DNA from: QAMX01 sp964448855
GTDB taxonomy: Bacteria; Bacillota; Clostridia; Oscillospirales; QAMX01
Assembly (NCBI GenBank): GCA_964448855.1
Contig: CAYUXI010000003.1
Location: forward strand, 62,001-126,000
Direction of reading: 5' to 3'
DNA: 64,000 bases
The notes beneath the pieces are model-generated. The model made no database searches. It was not told the DNA's origin and was given only the letters and a program-made list of their open reading frames with translations. The first letter of the stretch is position 1. Every line of letters starts with the position of its first letter. The translations under genes and the position numbers were made by a program. Below are positions 16,453-25,145 of this stretch, one piece after another.

Positions 16453-17586
16453 ATGATTTCAGATAAGATCAGGCGCATTGCCGGGCAATTTTGCATGGAA
16501 GGACAGCTTCAGGATGTCATCCCGATCGTACAGGGACATATCAATGATACATACCGCCTCGTCACGCTGACGGAAACCGGTGAACAGCAGCAGTATGCAC
16601 TACAGGCGATTAACCAGTACGTCTTCAAACAGCCGGAGCTTGTGATGGAAAATATCTGTTCCGTCACCCAATTTCTGCGTCAGAAAATTACCGCCGCCGG
16701 CGGAGACCCGCTCCGCGAAACGTTGACCGTGATTTCGACCCGAACCGGCAAGAGCTTCCATGTGGACGAAAACGGCGACTACTGGCGTGTTTACAACTAT
16801 ATCAGCGGCGCCTCGACGTATGACACGGTGCAAAACGAACAGCATCTGTACCATGCCGGCTATGCGTTCGGCAGATTTCAGACCATGCTGGCTGATTTCC
16901 CGATTGAAACGCTGCACGATACCATCCCGGATTTCCACAACACGAAAAAGCGCCTGAATGATTTCTTTGAGGCGGTGGAACGTGACGCGTGCGGCCGCGC
17001 CGCCTCCGTTCAGCCGGAAATCGAATTCATTCGCCAACGCGTGAACGACGCATCCTACCTGATCAACCTGCAGGAGCAGGGGATTCTTCCGACGCGCGTC
17101 ACGCATAACGATACAAAGTACAATAATATTATGATCGACGATACCACCGGGAAAGCCCTCTGCGTCATTGACCTGGATACGGTCATGCCCGGCCTCTCGG
17201 CCTATGATTATGGCGACGCGATTCGCTTCGCCGCATCGACCGCAGCCGAGGATGAAACCGATCTCTCCAAGGTTCATCTGGATATGAAGCTGTTCGAACT
17301 GTTTACGGGCGGCTTTGTCAGTGCTGTCGCCGGCTTTTTGTCGGACGATGAGCTGGCGGCGCTGCCGTGGGGTGCCCGTATCATCACGCTGGAGCTGGCC
17401 TCCCGTTTCCTGGCAGACCACCTGAACGGCGACCAGTATTTCAAAATTCACCGTGAAAACCATAATCTGGATCGCGCCCGTTCTCAGCTGGCTCTGGTCG
17501 CTGATATGGAAAAACGGTTCCCGGAAATGCAGGCCATCTGCGAAAAATACAGAACACAGCAGCTTGAAATGAACAGAAAGGCGTAA
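16453..17586 (+). CDS. Aminoglycoside phosphotransferase-fold kinase, NahK-like
   Basis: A 377-residue kinase of the APH superfamily. The N-lobe opens with a VQGHINDTYRL segment; the C-lobe carries the Brenner-type catalytic loop VTHNDTKYNNIMID (catalytic Asp and metal-binding Asn) near residue 215 and the metal-binding IDLDTVMPG after it. This H-N-D-T-K-x-N-N pattern is characteristic of N-acetylhexosamine 1-kinase (NahK/LnpB), which phosphorylates GlcNAc or GalNAc from mucin or milk glycans, though relatives exist with other sugar substrates. The start at 16453 is chosen over a GTG at 16444 because GGAG at 16441-16444 then has an 8-base spacing. Four bases separate it from rlmB. Confidence 0.8.
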   Translation: MISDKIRRIAGQFCMEGQLQDVIPIVQGHINDTYRLVTLTETGEQQQYALQAINQYVFKQPELVMENICSVTQFLRQKITAAGGDPLRETLTVISTRTGKSFHVDENGDYWRVYNYISGASTYDTVQNEQHLYHAGYAFGRFQTMLADFPIETLHDTIPDFHNTKKRLNDFFEAVERDACGRAASVQPEIEFIRQRVNDASYLINLQEQGILPTRVTHNDTKYNNIMIDDTTGKALCVIDLDTVMPGLSAYDYGDAIRFAASTAAEDETDLSKVHLDMKLFELFTGGFVSAVAGFLSDDELAALPWGARIITLELASRFLADHLNGDQYFKIHRENHNLDRARSQLALVADMEKRFPEMQAICEKYRTQQLEMNRKA

Positions 17587-17590
17587 AATC

Positions 17591-18403
17591 ATGCCACAGA
17601 CATATCCAAGAAAACACCGGCAACCGGCCGAATACCAGCGGGAAGCTGCCGAAGCGATGCCCGAAAACCTGATTGAGGGGCGCAATGCTGTGCGGGAAGC
17701 GCTGGCAGGCGACCGTGAAATTGAAAAGGTCTATGCATTAAACAACCGGGACGACAGCCGCCTGGCGGCACTGGTCGGGGAATGCCGCGCACACGGCGCG
17801 CAAATCGTGAGCTGCGACCGCCGCAAGCTGGACGCCATGTCATCCACCGGCGCGCATCAGGGCATTCTCGCCGTCGTATCCGAGATCACCTATGCGTCCG
17901 TCGAGGACGTGCTGAACCGTGCGGAAGCGAGCGGCTGCCCGCCTCTGATCGTCATCTGCGACCATTTGAGCGACCCACAGAATCTCGGAGCCATTGTTCG
18001 AAGCGCAGAGGTTTTTGGCGCACACGGTGTCATCATCCCCAAACGCCGCAGCGTATCCGTCACGCCTGCGGCTGTCAAGGCGTCGGCTGGTGCGTGTCTG
18101 CATCTGCCGATCGTTCGCTGTACGAACCTTCACGCCGTCATCGGCGAGCTGAAGGAAAAGGGCCTGTGGATTTGCGGAGCAGACGGAGCGGGGGATCGAT
18201 TGATTTCCGACGCCGACCTGGCAGGCCCCACCGCCATTGTGCTCGGCTCGGAAGGGGATGGCCTGTCCCGCCTGACGCGGGAGGACTGCGATTTCCTCGT
18301 TCGAATCCCCATGGCCGGAAAGGTCAATTCGCTCAATGTATCTGCGGCGGCATCGGTCTTCCTCTATGAAGCCATTCGCCAGCGCACAGCGCTCAACTCG
18401 TGA
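17591..18403 (+). CDS. rlmB: 23S rRNA 2'-O-methyltransferase, SpoU family (RlmB-like)
   Basis: Methylates a ribose 2'-OH of 23S rRNA (G2251 in E. coli). The 270-residue product has an N-terminal substrate-binding domain (LIEGRNAVREAL, then STGAHQGILAVV) at about residues 25-100 and a knotted SPOUT domain with the three signature blocks: DHLSDPQNLGAIVRSAEVFG, a GSEGDGLSR motif, and the closing knot segment IPMAGKVNSLNVSAAASVFLYE-like run split around residues 238-258. It directly follows the kinase gene. Confidence 0.92.
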   Translation: MPQTYPRKHRQPAEYQREAAEAMPENLIEGRNAVREALAGDREIEKVYALNNRDDSRLAALVGECRAHGAQIVSCDRRKLDAMSSTGAHQGILAVVSEITYASVEDVLNRAEASGCPPLIVICDHLSDPQNLGAIVRSAEVFGAHGVIIPKRRSVSVTPAAVKASAGACLHLPIVRCTNLHAVIGELKEKGLWICGADGAGDRLISDADLAGPTAIVLGSEGDGLSRLTREDCDFLVRIPMAGKVNSLNVSAAASVFLYEAIRQRTALNS

Positions 18404-18465
18404 CCCATCCCAGAAATTGAAAGGAACAATGCGCCCATTTTTGTGACGCATATCATCATAGATCT

Positions 18466-20877
18466 ATGAAAAAAAATCACCCTTTGATCGACCTGCAGCT
18501 GGAAGAAGTGGAATCGTCCGCCGATGAATTTTCACTCGAATCGATTCTGGCGGAATTCGGCTCCGCCCGTCAACAGAAAACACCCAACCCGACTCACTCC
18601 GAACAAGCGGAGCCAATGACGGCTGAACCGCAACCACCGGAACCGCAGCCAATCGTTGAGGAAATTGCTCCTCCACCGGAACCGCAGCTAACCGTTGAGA
18701 AAATCCCTCAGCCACCGGAACCGCAGCCGACCGTTAAGGAAATTACTCAATCGCCGGAACCGCAGCCGACCGCACCGGAAATGCCACCCATCACGGAACC
18801 GGCTCCTGCTGCTGTGGCTGAGCCGGAGCCTGCAAACGTCGCGCAGCCTGTACAACAGGCAAAATCGGTTCGCGCAGAGGATCTGGTCGTACCCCGTGCG
18901 ATTCCCATGGATCATGTCATCGACACGGCGGCGTTTGACTCCGTCTACGAAAAAAAACAGCGCCGGATTCAGAAGCTGCGCAAACAGCTGCTCGCCGAAC
19001 AGGCGGCTGCACCGCGAACGGCTGAACGCAGGAACAAAAAGAATTTGCGCCCGGCACATATCAAGACCGGCCCGATTCCGGTTCCGCCAGTCGCCAAGGC
19101 GGAAATGGCGCGGGAACGCGCCGAAAAACCGGTCGGGCAGCGCTATCCGCGTCCGACGCCGGTGAAGAAAAAAACACCGGAGAAACCGCCGGAAAAACCG
19201 AAGCCGTCCCTGAATCCGCTTCAGATGCTGCGCAAATTCGAACGAAATCGCCGCTCTGCCACCACACGCTTCTGGCTTGTGCTCATTCCGTGCGTGGCGC
19301 TCTTCTACATGGCAGCCGCAGCCTATCTGGATCTGCCGCTGCACACCGCTCTCGATTTTGCAAAAAATCCGCGCTCAGCTGCACTTGCTCATACCGTTCT
19401 GCTCGGCTGCGTGATGGCGCTGAACTGGGATACGCTGGCACGCGGCATCGTCGGCCTGTTCCTGCTCCGCGCGGGCAGCGATACGCTGACCGCGACTTCC
19501 CTCTGCGTCTCCGAAGCGTACTGTATTGCCAATATCATCTCGCCCGACATTTGCAGGGACGCCTCCGGTGCCGTGGCCTATGTTCCGGTCTCGGTGCTCC
19601 CGGCATTGGCCGCATTGTTTGCACTGCGCAGCAGCAAAATTCGCTATCAGGCGTACTACCGCTCGGTTCGAAGCTGCTACCGCCTGCGCAATGCCAAAAC
19701 GCTGACCACCCTCCCGGAAAAATACGACGGAGACGTCATCTACACGGTAGCCAAGGCCGATAATTATCAGGGCTTCTACCGCACCTTCGCCGAAAACGAT
19801 ACAGCATCGACGGTGATGCTCTGGTATACGCCGCTCGTCCTGCTCGCTTCGCTCTTTCTGGCCGTCTACTGCGGATATTCGACCCAGAACGGCGCACCCT
19901 TCCTCTGGTGCTGGTCGATCATTGTCGCCTTCACACCGGCACTTGGCATCCCGCTGGCGGCAGTTCTGCCCCTGGCCAGAGCTGCCAAGCGCCTCTATAA
20001 AAACGGGATTCTTGTCGGCGGCGGGAAATCCATTGAACGCATGGCAAAGCGCTCGTTTGTCCTGATGACGGATGAAGATGTGTTTCCCGGCGATGCCATC
20101 TCCATCAACGGCTATAAGCTCATGAATCCCGATAAAAAAGAGCTGGCGCTGTCTGCCGCAGCCAGCCTGCTGGAAGCGGCGCAGACCGCACTGGCCGTTC
20201 CGTTTGTTCGCCTCGCCGGTGAAAACTATGCACCGGTTCGCCCGGTAAAAAATCTCTCGTTCTCGGATGCCGGCGGCATTTCCGGCACGATGGATGGACA
20301 GCAGGTGCTCATCGGCAACGCATCGTACGTCCAAAGAGCCTGGGTCAAAATTCCACCGGATATCAAGCTGAAAACGGCTGTTTTCTGCGTGGTGGACTCG
20401 GAGCTGCTCGCGGTCTTTGCCGTGCGGTATCAGGTCACGCCGAAGGCGGACTATGCGCTGAACCTCCTCGAGGACCACGGCTATCTGCCGGTCGTCGCCG
20501 CCCGCGATTTCAACGTCACGGCATCCTTCCTGCAGAGTCGCTTTGGTGTCGCATCGTCTGACCTTGTGTATCCGCCAGCAGAGCTGCGTGTCACCATGTC
20601 AGATCCAACCCTGAAATTGGATGCCGACGGCCTGATCGTGACGTATGGCGGCGGAGATGCTGTCGCAGAAGCGCTGGTTACCTGCCGCCGCTGCAGAACC
20701 TCGACACGCCTTTCGCTGCTGTTCTCACTGCTCTCCTCCGTGATTGGCCTGTTGCTCGGCGTGTTGATGGCCTATTTTGGGTGGTCGGAAGCGGCTACGC
20801 CGGTCAATATGCTGACGTATTACCTGCTTTGGATGGTACCCTCCCTTGTTTTCGCTGCCTGGGTGAACCGATTCTGA
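18466..20877 (+). CDS. Catalytically dead P-type ATPase-like membrane protein with Pro/Glu-rich N-terminus
   Basis: An 803-residue protein. Residues 1-255 are cytoplasmic and low in complexity (Pro/Glu/Gln repeats at 58-109, then a basic stretch). From about 265 it follows the plan of a P1B-type ATPase: paired membrane spans, FTPALGIPLA (residue 489, in place of the CPC ion-site helix), ILVGGGKSIERMAKRSFVLM, then GGISGTMDGQQVLIGNASY, and two final spans. The phosphorylation motif DKTGT is replaced by TDEDV (535-539), the TGD loop by AARDF, and the hinge GDGxND by MSDP (711-714). It therefore cannot form the phospho-intermediate and is probably a regulator, scaffold or channel-like relic. Substrate unknown. 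Confidence 0.75.
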   Translation: MKKNHPLIDLQLEEVESSADEFSLESILAEFGSARQQKTPNPTHSEQAEPMTAEPQPPEPQPIVEEIAPPPEPQLTVEKIPQPPEPQPTVKEITQSPEPQPTAPEMPPITEPAPAAVAEPEPANVAQPVQQAKSVRAEDLVVPRAIPMDHVIDTAAFDSVYEKKQRRIQKLRKQLLAEQAAAPRTAERRNKKNLRPAHIKTGPIPVPPVAKAEMARERAEKPVGQRYPRPTPVKKKTPEKPPEKPKPSLNPLQMLRKFERNRRSATTRFWLVLIPCVALFYMAAAAYLDLPLHTALDFAKNPRSAALAHTVLLGCVMALNWDTLARGIVGLFLLRAGSDTLTATSLCVSEAYCIANIISPDICRDASGAVAYVPVSVLPALAALFALRSSKIRYQAYYRSVRSCYRLRNAKTLTTLPEKYDGDVIYTVAKADNYQGFYRTFAENDTASTVMLWYTPLVLLASLFLAVYCGYSTQNGAPFLWCWSIIVAFTPALGIPLAAVLPLARAAKRLYKNGILVGGGKSIERMAKRSFVLMTDEDVFPGDAISINGYKLMNPDKKELALSAAASLLEAAQTALAVPFVRLAGENYAPVRPVKNLSFSDAGGISGTMDGQQVLIGNASYVQRAWVKIPPDIKLKTAVFCVVDSELLAVFAVRYQVTPKADYALNLLEDHGYLPVVAARDFNVTASFLQSRFGVASSDLVYPPAELRVTMSDPTLKLDADGLIVTYGGGDAVAEALVTCRRCRTSTRLSLLFSLLSSVIGLLLGVLMAYFGWSEAATPVNMLTYYLLWMVPSLVFAAWVNRF
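18637..18792 (+). repeat. Four 39-base coding repeats, Pro-Glu-Pro-Gln-rich
   Basis: The pseudo-ATPase gene contains four successive 13-codon units with the core PEPQPTVEEI (residues about 58-109). Units differ at a few positions. Such repeats give an extended linker. Confidence 0.8.
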
Positions 20878-20917
20878 CGGTCTGCCCAAAAAATACGAAA
20901 AAATTCAAAAATAATAG

Positions 20918-20946
20918 TTGCTTTTTACCGGCTACTGCGTTATAAT
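20918..20946 (+). promoter_or_regulatory. Sigma-A promoter of the EF-G-like gene
   Basis: TTGCTT (20918-20923) and TATAAT (20941-20946), 17-base spacing. Confidence 0.8.
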
Positions 20947-21009
20947 AGATAGGAAGCGCGATACAGATTGAATCTGTTGGAATTATCACGACAAAGGAGA
21001 GTAAAATTG

Positions 21010-23085
21010 ATGGCGTACCCTATCGAAAAAATCCGCAATATCTGTCTCTTAGGTCACGGCGGTGACGGGAAAACATCTCTGGCAGAGAGCATTCTTTATG
21101 CAAACAAAGTTACAGATCGCCTTGGTAAAACGTCAGACGGTAATACCGTTTCTGACTATGACCCAGAGGAAATCAAGCGTTCCATCTCCATTCAGACAAC
21201 GATTTGTCCGGTCGAAACAAACGGACATAAAATCAATGTTCTGGACGCTCCTGGCTTTTTTGACTTTGTCGGTGAAGTAACGGAAGCAATGCGTGTCTCG
21301 GATGCTGGCCTGATTGTCATCGGCGCGAAGAGCGGCGTTTCTGTCGGCGCGCAGAAAGCCTGGCTGAACCTGAAACATCAGGAAAAACCCTGCGCAATCT
21401 ACATTTCCAAGCTGGATGAAGAGCACGCAGATTTCTATAAAACATATGAAGAAGCGAGAAAAATTTTCGGCGTAGCCGTCGCCCCGATCACCATTCCGAT
21501 TATGGAAAACGGCACAGCCACCGGTATCGTCAACATCGTGACCGGCAAAGCCTATCAGACGACCAACCATAAGGTCACGGAGATTCCGGTTCCGGCATCC
21601 ATGGCCGACCAGATCGAAGAATATCGCCAGGAGCTGGCCGAAGATGTCGCCGAAACAAGCGATGAACTGATGGAAAAATTCTTTGGTGGCGAAGCCTTCA
21701 CGGATGAAGAATTCGTCGCAGGGATTCGCGCCGGTGTCGCCTCCCGCGCCGTTTGCCCGGTGTTCTGCGGCTCGGCCATGACTGGCCTCGGCACAGAAGC
21801 GCTGCTGGACGGCATCATCAATTATTTCCCGTCCCCGGCTGACGGCAAGGATGAAATTCAGCTCGTCGATGGCGAAGAAAAGCCGTTCCAGATTCAGTCG
21901 GACGGCGCTACCTGCCTCTTCGTCTTCAAAACCGTCGCTGACCAGTATGGCCGCTTCTCCTTCTTCAAGGTGCTGTCAGGAAAAGTCACATCCGATATGT
22001 CCCTGACCAATACGCATTCCGGAACCGTCGAAAAAATCGGCCGGATCTACATGGTTCGCGGTAAGAAAAACACCGAGGTTTCCGAAATCGGAACCGGCGA
22101 TATCGGCGCAGTGGCCAAGCTGGCCGACACCCGTACCGGTGATACCCTTTGCGCTGCTGACCTGAACGTGGTCATCAAGGGCATGGAATTCCCGCGTACC
22201 TGCTACACCAAGGCGATCATCGCCAAAAACAAAGCGGCAGAAGAAAAAATCGCCACCGGCCTTGCCCGTCTCCGCGACGAAGACCCGGTGTTTGAGAATG
22301 GATTGAACTCCGAAACGCATCAGCAGACCATCTCCGGTATGGGCGATATTCACCTCGACGTGCTCTGCTCCAAGCTGAAAAATAAATTCGGCGTCGAAGT
22401 CGAATTGGCAGCTCCGCGCATTGCATACCGCGAAAAAATCCGCAAAAAGGTCGAAGCGGAAGGCCGTCACAAGAAACAGTCCGGCGGTCATGGTCAGTTT
22501 GGCCACGTCAAAATTCGCTTTGAGCCGACGGAAGAGCTGGATCTGGTCTTTGCCGAAGAAATCTTCGGCGGCAGCGTCCCGAAGAACTTCCACCCGGCCG
22601 TTGAAAAGGGTCTGCGCGAAAGCATGGCGAAGGGCGTTCTGGCTGGCTACCCGGTCGTCAACCTGAAGGCTGTTCTGTATGACGGCTCCTATCATGACGT
22701 TGACTCGAACGAACTCTCCTTCAAACTGGCAGCCCGCCTCGCCTATAAGAACGGCCTGCCCAATGCGAACCCGGTCATTCTGGAACCGTACGGCCTGCTG
22801 AAGGTCGTGATTCCGGCGGACTATATGGGCGATATCAGCGGCGACCTGAGCAAACGCCGTGGCCGCGTCATCGGCATGGAACCGGCAGAAGATAATATGC
22901 AGGTCATTGAAGCCGAAGTCCCAATGTCCGAAATGGATTCGTATGCCATTGATCTCCGCTCCATGACACGCGGCTGGGGCAGCTTCACTCTGGACTTTGT
23001 CCGCTATGAAGAAGTTCCGCCGATGGTTCAACAGCAGATTATCGAAGAAGCGAAATCCCGCATGGAAGAAGACGACGACGAATAA
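21010..23085 (+). CDS. Elongation factor G-like GTPase (EF-G2 subfamily)
   Basis: A 691-residue translational GTPase with the five-domain EF-G layout (G domain about 1-270, domain II about 290-370, domain IV with SGGHGQFGHV near 493, C-terminal domain V). Its G motifs depart from true FusA: P-loop GHGGDGKT, switch I SISIQTT, switch II DAPGF at 79-83 in place of DTPGH, and SKLD in place of NKMD. The catalytic His of switch II is thus Phe, as in other EF-G2 proteins where it is replaced by a non-His residue. The housekeeping fusA is normally in the str operon, absent here. ATG at 21010 follows AAAGGAG. Likely a specialised ribosome factor; its precise job is not known. Confidence 0.88.
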   Translation: MAYPIEKIRNICLLGHGGDGKTSLAESILYANKVTDRLGKTSDGNTVSDYDPEEIKRSISIQTTICPVETNGHKINVLDAPGFFDFVGEVTEAMRVSDAGLIVIGAKSGVSVGAQKAWLNLKHQEKPCAIYISKLDEEHADFYKTYEEARKIFGVAVAPITIPIMENGTATGIVNIVTGKAYQTTNHKVTEIPVPASMADQIEEYRQELAEDVAETSDELMEKFFGGEAFTDEEFVAGIRAGVASRAVCPVFCGSAMTGLGTEALLDGIINYFPSPADGKDEIQLVDGEEKPFQIQSDGATCLFVFKTVADQYGRFSFFKVLSGKVTSDMSLTNTHSGTVEKIGRIYMVRGKKNTEVSEIGTGDIGAVAKLADTRTGDTLCAADLNVVIKGMEFPRTCYTKAIIAKNKAAEEKIATGLARLRDEDPVFENGLNSETHQQTISGMGDIHLDVLCSKLKNKFGVEVELAAPRIAYREKIRKKVEAEGRHKKQSGGHGQFGHVKIRFEPTEELDLVFAEEIFGGSVPKNFHPAVEKGLRESMAKGVLAGYPVVNLKAVLYDGSYHDVDSNELSFKLAARLAYKNGLPNANPVILEPYGLLKVVIPADYMGDISGDLSKRRGRVIGMEPAEDNMQVIEAEVPMSEMDSYAIDLRSMTRGWGSFTLDFVRYEEVPPMVQQQIIEEAKSRMEEDDDE

Positions 23086-23118
23086 AATCAGGGTTCCGTA
23101 CCCAGACTTTCTTGAACA

Positions 23119-23152
23119 GACAACCGGCGTGCACGATTGCACGCCGGTTGTC
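23119..23152 (+). terminator. Hairpin after the EF-G-like gene
   Basis: A perfect 14-bp stem (23119-23132 with 23139-23152) with a 6-base loop. No clear T run follows, so it may terminate weakly or protect the transcript 3-prime end. Confidence 0.65.
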
Positions 23153-23225
23153 TGACGTTCTCCGAAAATCCAGGAGAAACGATGATGTTTTTTCGCACTT
23201 TCTGCGGAAAGTTCACAGTTGGAAA

Positions 23226-23254
23226 TTGAAATACAAAGCATCCTGTGGTATAAT
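23226..23254 (+). promoter_or_regulatory. Sigma-A promoter of the DUF6106-acpS-nnrD-lipoprotein-alr operon
   Basis: TTGAAA (23226-23231) and TATAAT (23249-23254), 17-base spacing. No other promoter of this quality is seen before alr. Confidence 0.8.
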
Positions 23255-23322
23255 GAATAGAAGCGCTTAAGAACCTGTGCAAACAGCAGAAGAGCGATCA
23301 GTACAGCGAAAAGGTGAATGAT

Positions 23323-23853
23323 ATGGACGAAATTTTTAACGAGAAACTGGTCAAAAAGCTCCCGGATGCGCGAGATGCGATCTATAAAGGTCTGATCGGG
23401 CTGGCGGCCATCGCGATCATGGCCGTTGCCATCATGTATGCCGGTATCATGTCAATTCTGGTCATTCTGGCCGTTTTCGTCGGCTATTTCTTTGTGAATA
23501 AACAGTTCGAGGTGGAATTCGAATACATCCTCACAAATGACGAGCTCGATGTCGATAAAATCATAGCCCGCGAACGCCGGAAAAGCCTGCTCAGCGTCAA
23601 TATTCGCACCTTTGAGATTCTGGCACCGGTCAATGATGCCTACCGGTCTGAATTCAATGACCCAACCATTGAACGGCGAATCGACGCATCCAGCAGCCCG
23701 AAATCGAATAAACGCTGGTTCGCGGTTTTCCGCGAAGGAGAAAAGAAAACACTTCTGATCTTTGAACCGGGCAAAAAAATGCGTGAAGGGATGCGCCGCA
23801 TGATTCCGCGCATCATTCGGGAACCGGGAAAGGGCGAGTCTGCGTGTATTTGA
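23323..23853 (+). CDS. DUF6106-like membrane protein
   Basis: A 176-residue protein with two close hydrophobic segments (about residues 24-65) followed by a soluble domain with FEYILTNDELDVDKIIARERRK, a pattern seen in the clostridial DUF6106 family, and then the region RTFEILAP. It resembles a PH-like membrane-associated domain, though its function is unknown. The start at 23323 is chosen because AAAAGG at 23309-23313 is then 8-9 bases upstream; a GTG at 23314 lies inside that site. The stop overlaps the acpS start by 10 bases, so translation is probably coupled. Confidence 0.75.
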   Translation: MDEIFNEKLVKKLPDARDAIYKGLIGLAAIAIMAVAIMYAGIMSILVILAVFVGYFFVNKQFEVEFEYILTNDELDVDKIIARERRKSLLSVNIRTFEILAPVNDAYRSEFNDPTIERRIDASSSPKSNKRWFAVFREGEKKTLLIFEPGKKMREGMRRMIPRIIREPGKGESACI

Positions 23854-24251
23854 CCGTCGGAACCGATATCGAAGAAATTGAACGTTTTGAATCTGTGCTG
23901 ACGAATCGGCGGATGATGAAACGCTGCTTTTCTGAACAGGAACGCACCTATTTTGAGTCGCGTGGGCAAGGTGCTGCCGAAAGCGCTGCCGCCGCATATT
24001 GCGCCAAAGAGGCATTCGGCAAAGCCGTCGGCACCGGGATTACCGTGTCCATGCTTGGCGAACTGGAACTGCTGCACGACGCAGCCGGAGCGCCTTACCT
24101 CCAATTGCATGGCAAGCTGGCCGAACAATATGCGAATATGAAGCTCTCCGTCTCCGTCTCACACAGCGCCAGCTATGCCATTGCAACCGTTCTCGCATAC
24201 CGCGAAACGCCCGAAGCCGAATCCGAAGGAGATGACGGAGATGCTTGCTGA
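23844..24251 (+). CDS. acpS: Holo-[acyl-carrier-protein] synthase
   Basis: Transfers phosphopantetheine from CoA to the active serine of acyl carrier protein, activating fatty acid synthesis. The 135-residue product shows the AcpS signatures VGTDIEEIERFE at the N-terminus with the metal-binding Asp, then AAYCAKEAFGKAVGTG with the conserved Lys-Glu pair, and VSVSHSASYAIA. GTG start, overlapping the upstream gene. A short acidic tail (residues 121-135) overlaps the next gene by 11 bases. Confidence 0.92.
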   Translation: MYLTVGTDIEEIERFESVLTNRRMMKRCFSEQERTYFESRGQGAAESAAAAYCAKEAFGKAVGTGITVSMLGELELLHDAAGAPYLQLHGKLAEQYANMKLSVSVSHSASYAIATVLAYRETPEAESEGDDGDAC

Positions 24252-25122
24252 ACAGGTTCATACAGAGCTGATTCGCCGCCTCCTTCCACCTCGCAGACAG
24301 GATACGCACAAAGGCCACTATGGCCGCGCCATGCTGATCTGCGGCGCGCTGGGCTATTCGGGCGCAGCTTTTTTCTCCGCTGAGAGTGCTGTTCGAAGCG
24401 GTGCCGGACTGGTTGATCTGACGGTTCCGGCCGCCATTTTCCAAACCGTCGCCGTCAAGCTGAACGAAGCGATGGTGTATCCACTCCCGGATACACCGGA
24501 CGGTATGTTTGACGATGGCGCGATTCCTATCCTTCTCAAACGGATGGAATGCGCCGACGCCATTTTGATTGGTTGCGGTCTGGGACGCAGTGAACCGGTC
24601 TCCCGGCTGGTTCAATCGGTTGTTACTCACGCCAAAGTTCCGGTCGTTGTGGATGCAGATGGCATAAATGCGCTGGCTGCACATAAAAATATCCTGCGGG
24701 ATGTTCACACACACCTGATCCTGACACCGCATGACGGCGAATTGACCCGTTTTCTGGGCGAAGCGCCGGTTCGACCGGGCGAATTCAGAACCGATGCGGC
24801 GGCGCGCCTGGCAACAACGCTGGGCGTGACGCTCGTGATGAAGGGCCACGAAACTGTGACCGCTGATGCTTCCGGCAAAACGCGCATCAACACCACCGGC
24901 AACGCCGGAATGGCAAAGGGCGGAAGCGGCGATGTGCTGGCCGGCATGATCACGGCTCTGGCGGCACAGGGGCTTTGTCCGTTTGATGCTGCGTCTGCCG
25001 CTGTCTATCTGCATGGCCTCGCGGGGGATCTGGCACAGCGCTCATCCGGCGAAATCGGCATGACGCCGACGGATATGTTGCGGCTGATTCCACAGGCGTT
25101 TTATCAGTGCCGAGGTGTTTAG
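24241..25122 (+). CDS. nnrD: ADP-dependent NAD(P)H-hydrate dehydratase
   Basis: Repairs hydrated NAD(P)H using ADP. The 293-residue product is the YjeF C-terminal, ribokinase-like domain alone: HKGHYGRAMLICGALGYSGA, GADLV-type strand, VVDADGINAL, LTPHDGELTR and the ADP-site loop GNAGMAKGGSGDVLAG near residue 222. The NnrE epimerase domain, often fused at the N-terminus, is absent. ATG at 24241 fits the GAAGGAG site at 24225-24231; the gene overlaps acpS. Its place between acpS and alr is a common clostridial arrangement. Confidence 0.92.
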   Translation: MLAEQVHTELIRRLLPPRRQDTHKGHYGRAMLICGALGYSGAAFFSAESAVRSGAGLVDLTVPAAIFQTVAVKLNEAMVYPLPDTPDGMFDDGAIPILLKRMECADAILIGCGLGRSEPVSRLVQSVVTHAKVPVVVDADGINALAAHKNILRDVHTHLILTPHDGELTRFLGEAPVRPGEFRTDAAARLATTLGVTLVMKGHETVTADASGKTRINTTGNAGMAKGGSGDVLAGMITALAAQGLCPFDAASAAVYLHGLAGDLAQRSSGEIGMTPTDMLRLIPQAFYQCRGV

Positions 25123-25145
25123 CCGCTCAAAACGGAGGGGCTCTG

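Noticed and set aside
18466..20877. Functional heavy-metal exporting ATPase
   Set aside because: The phosphorylated Asp motif, the TGD loop, the hinge motif and the CPC metal site are all absent.
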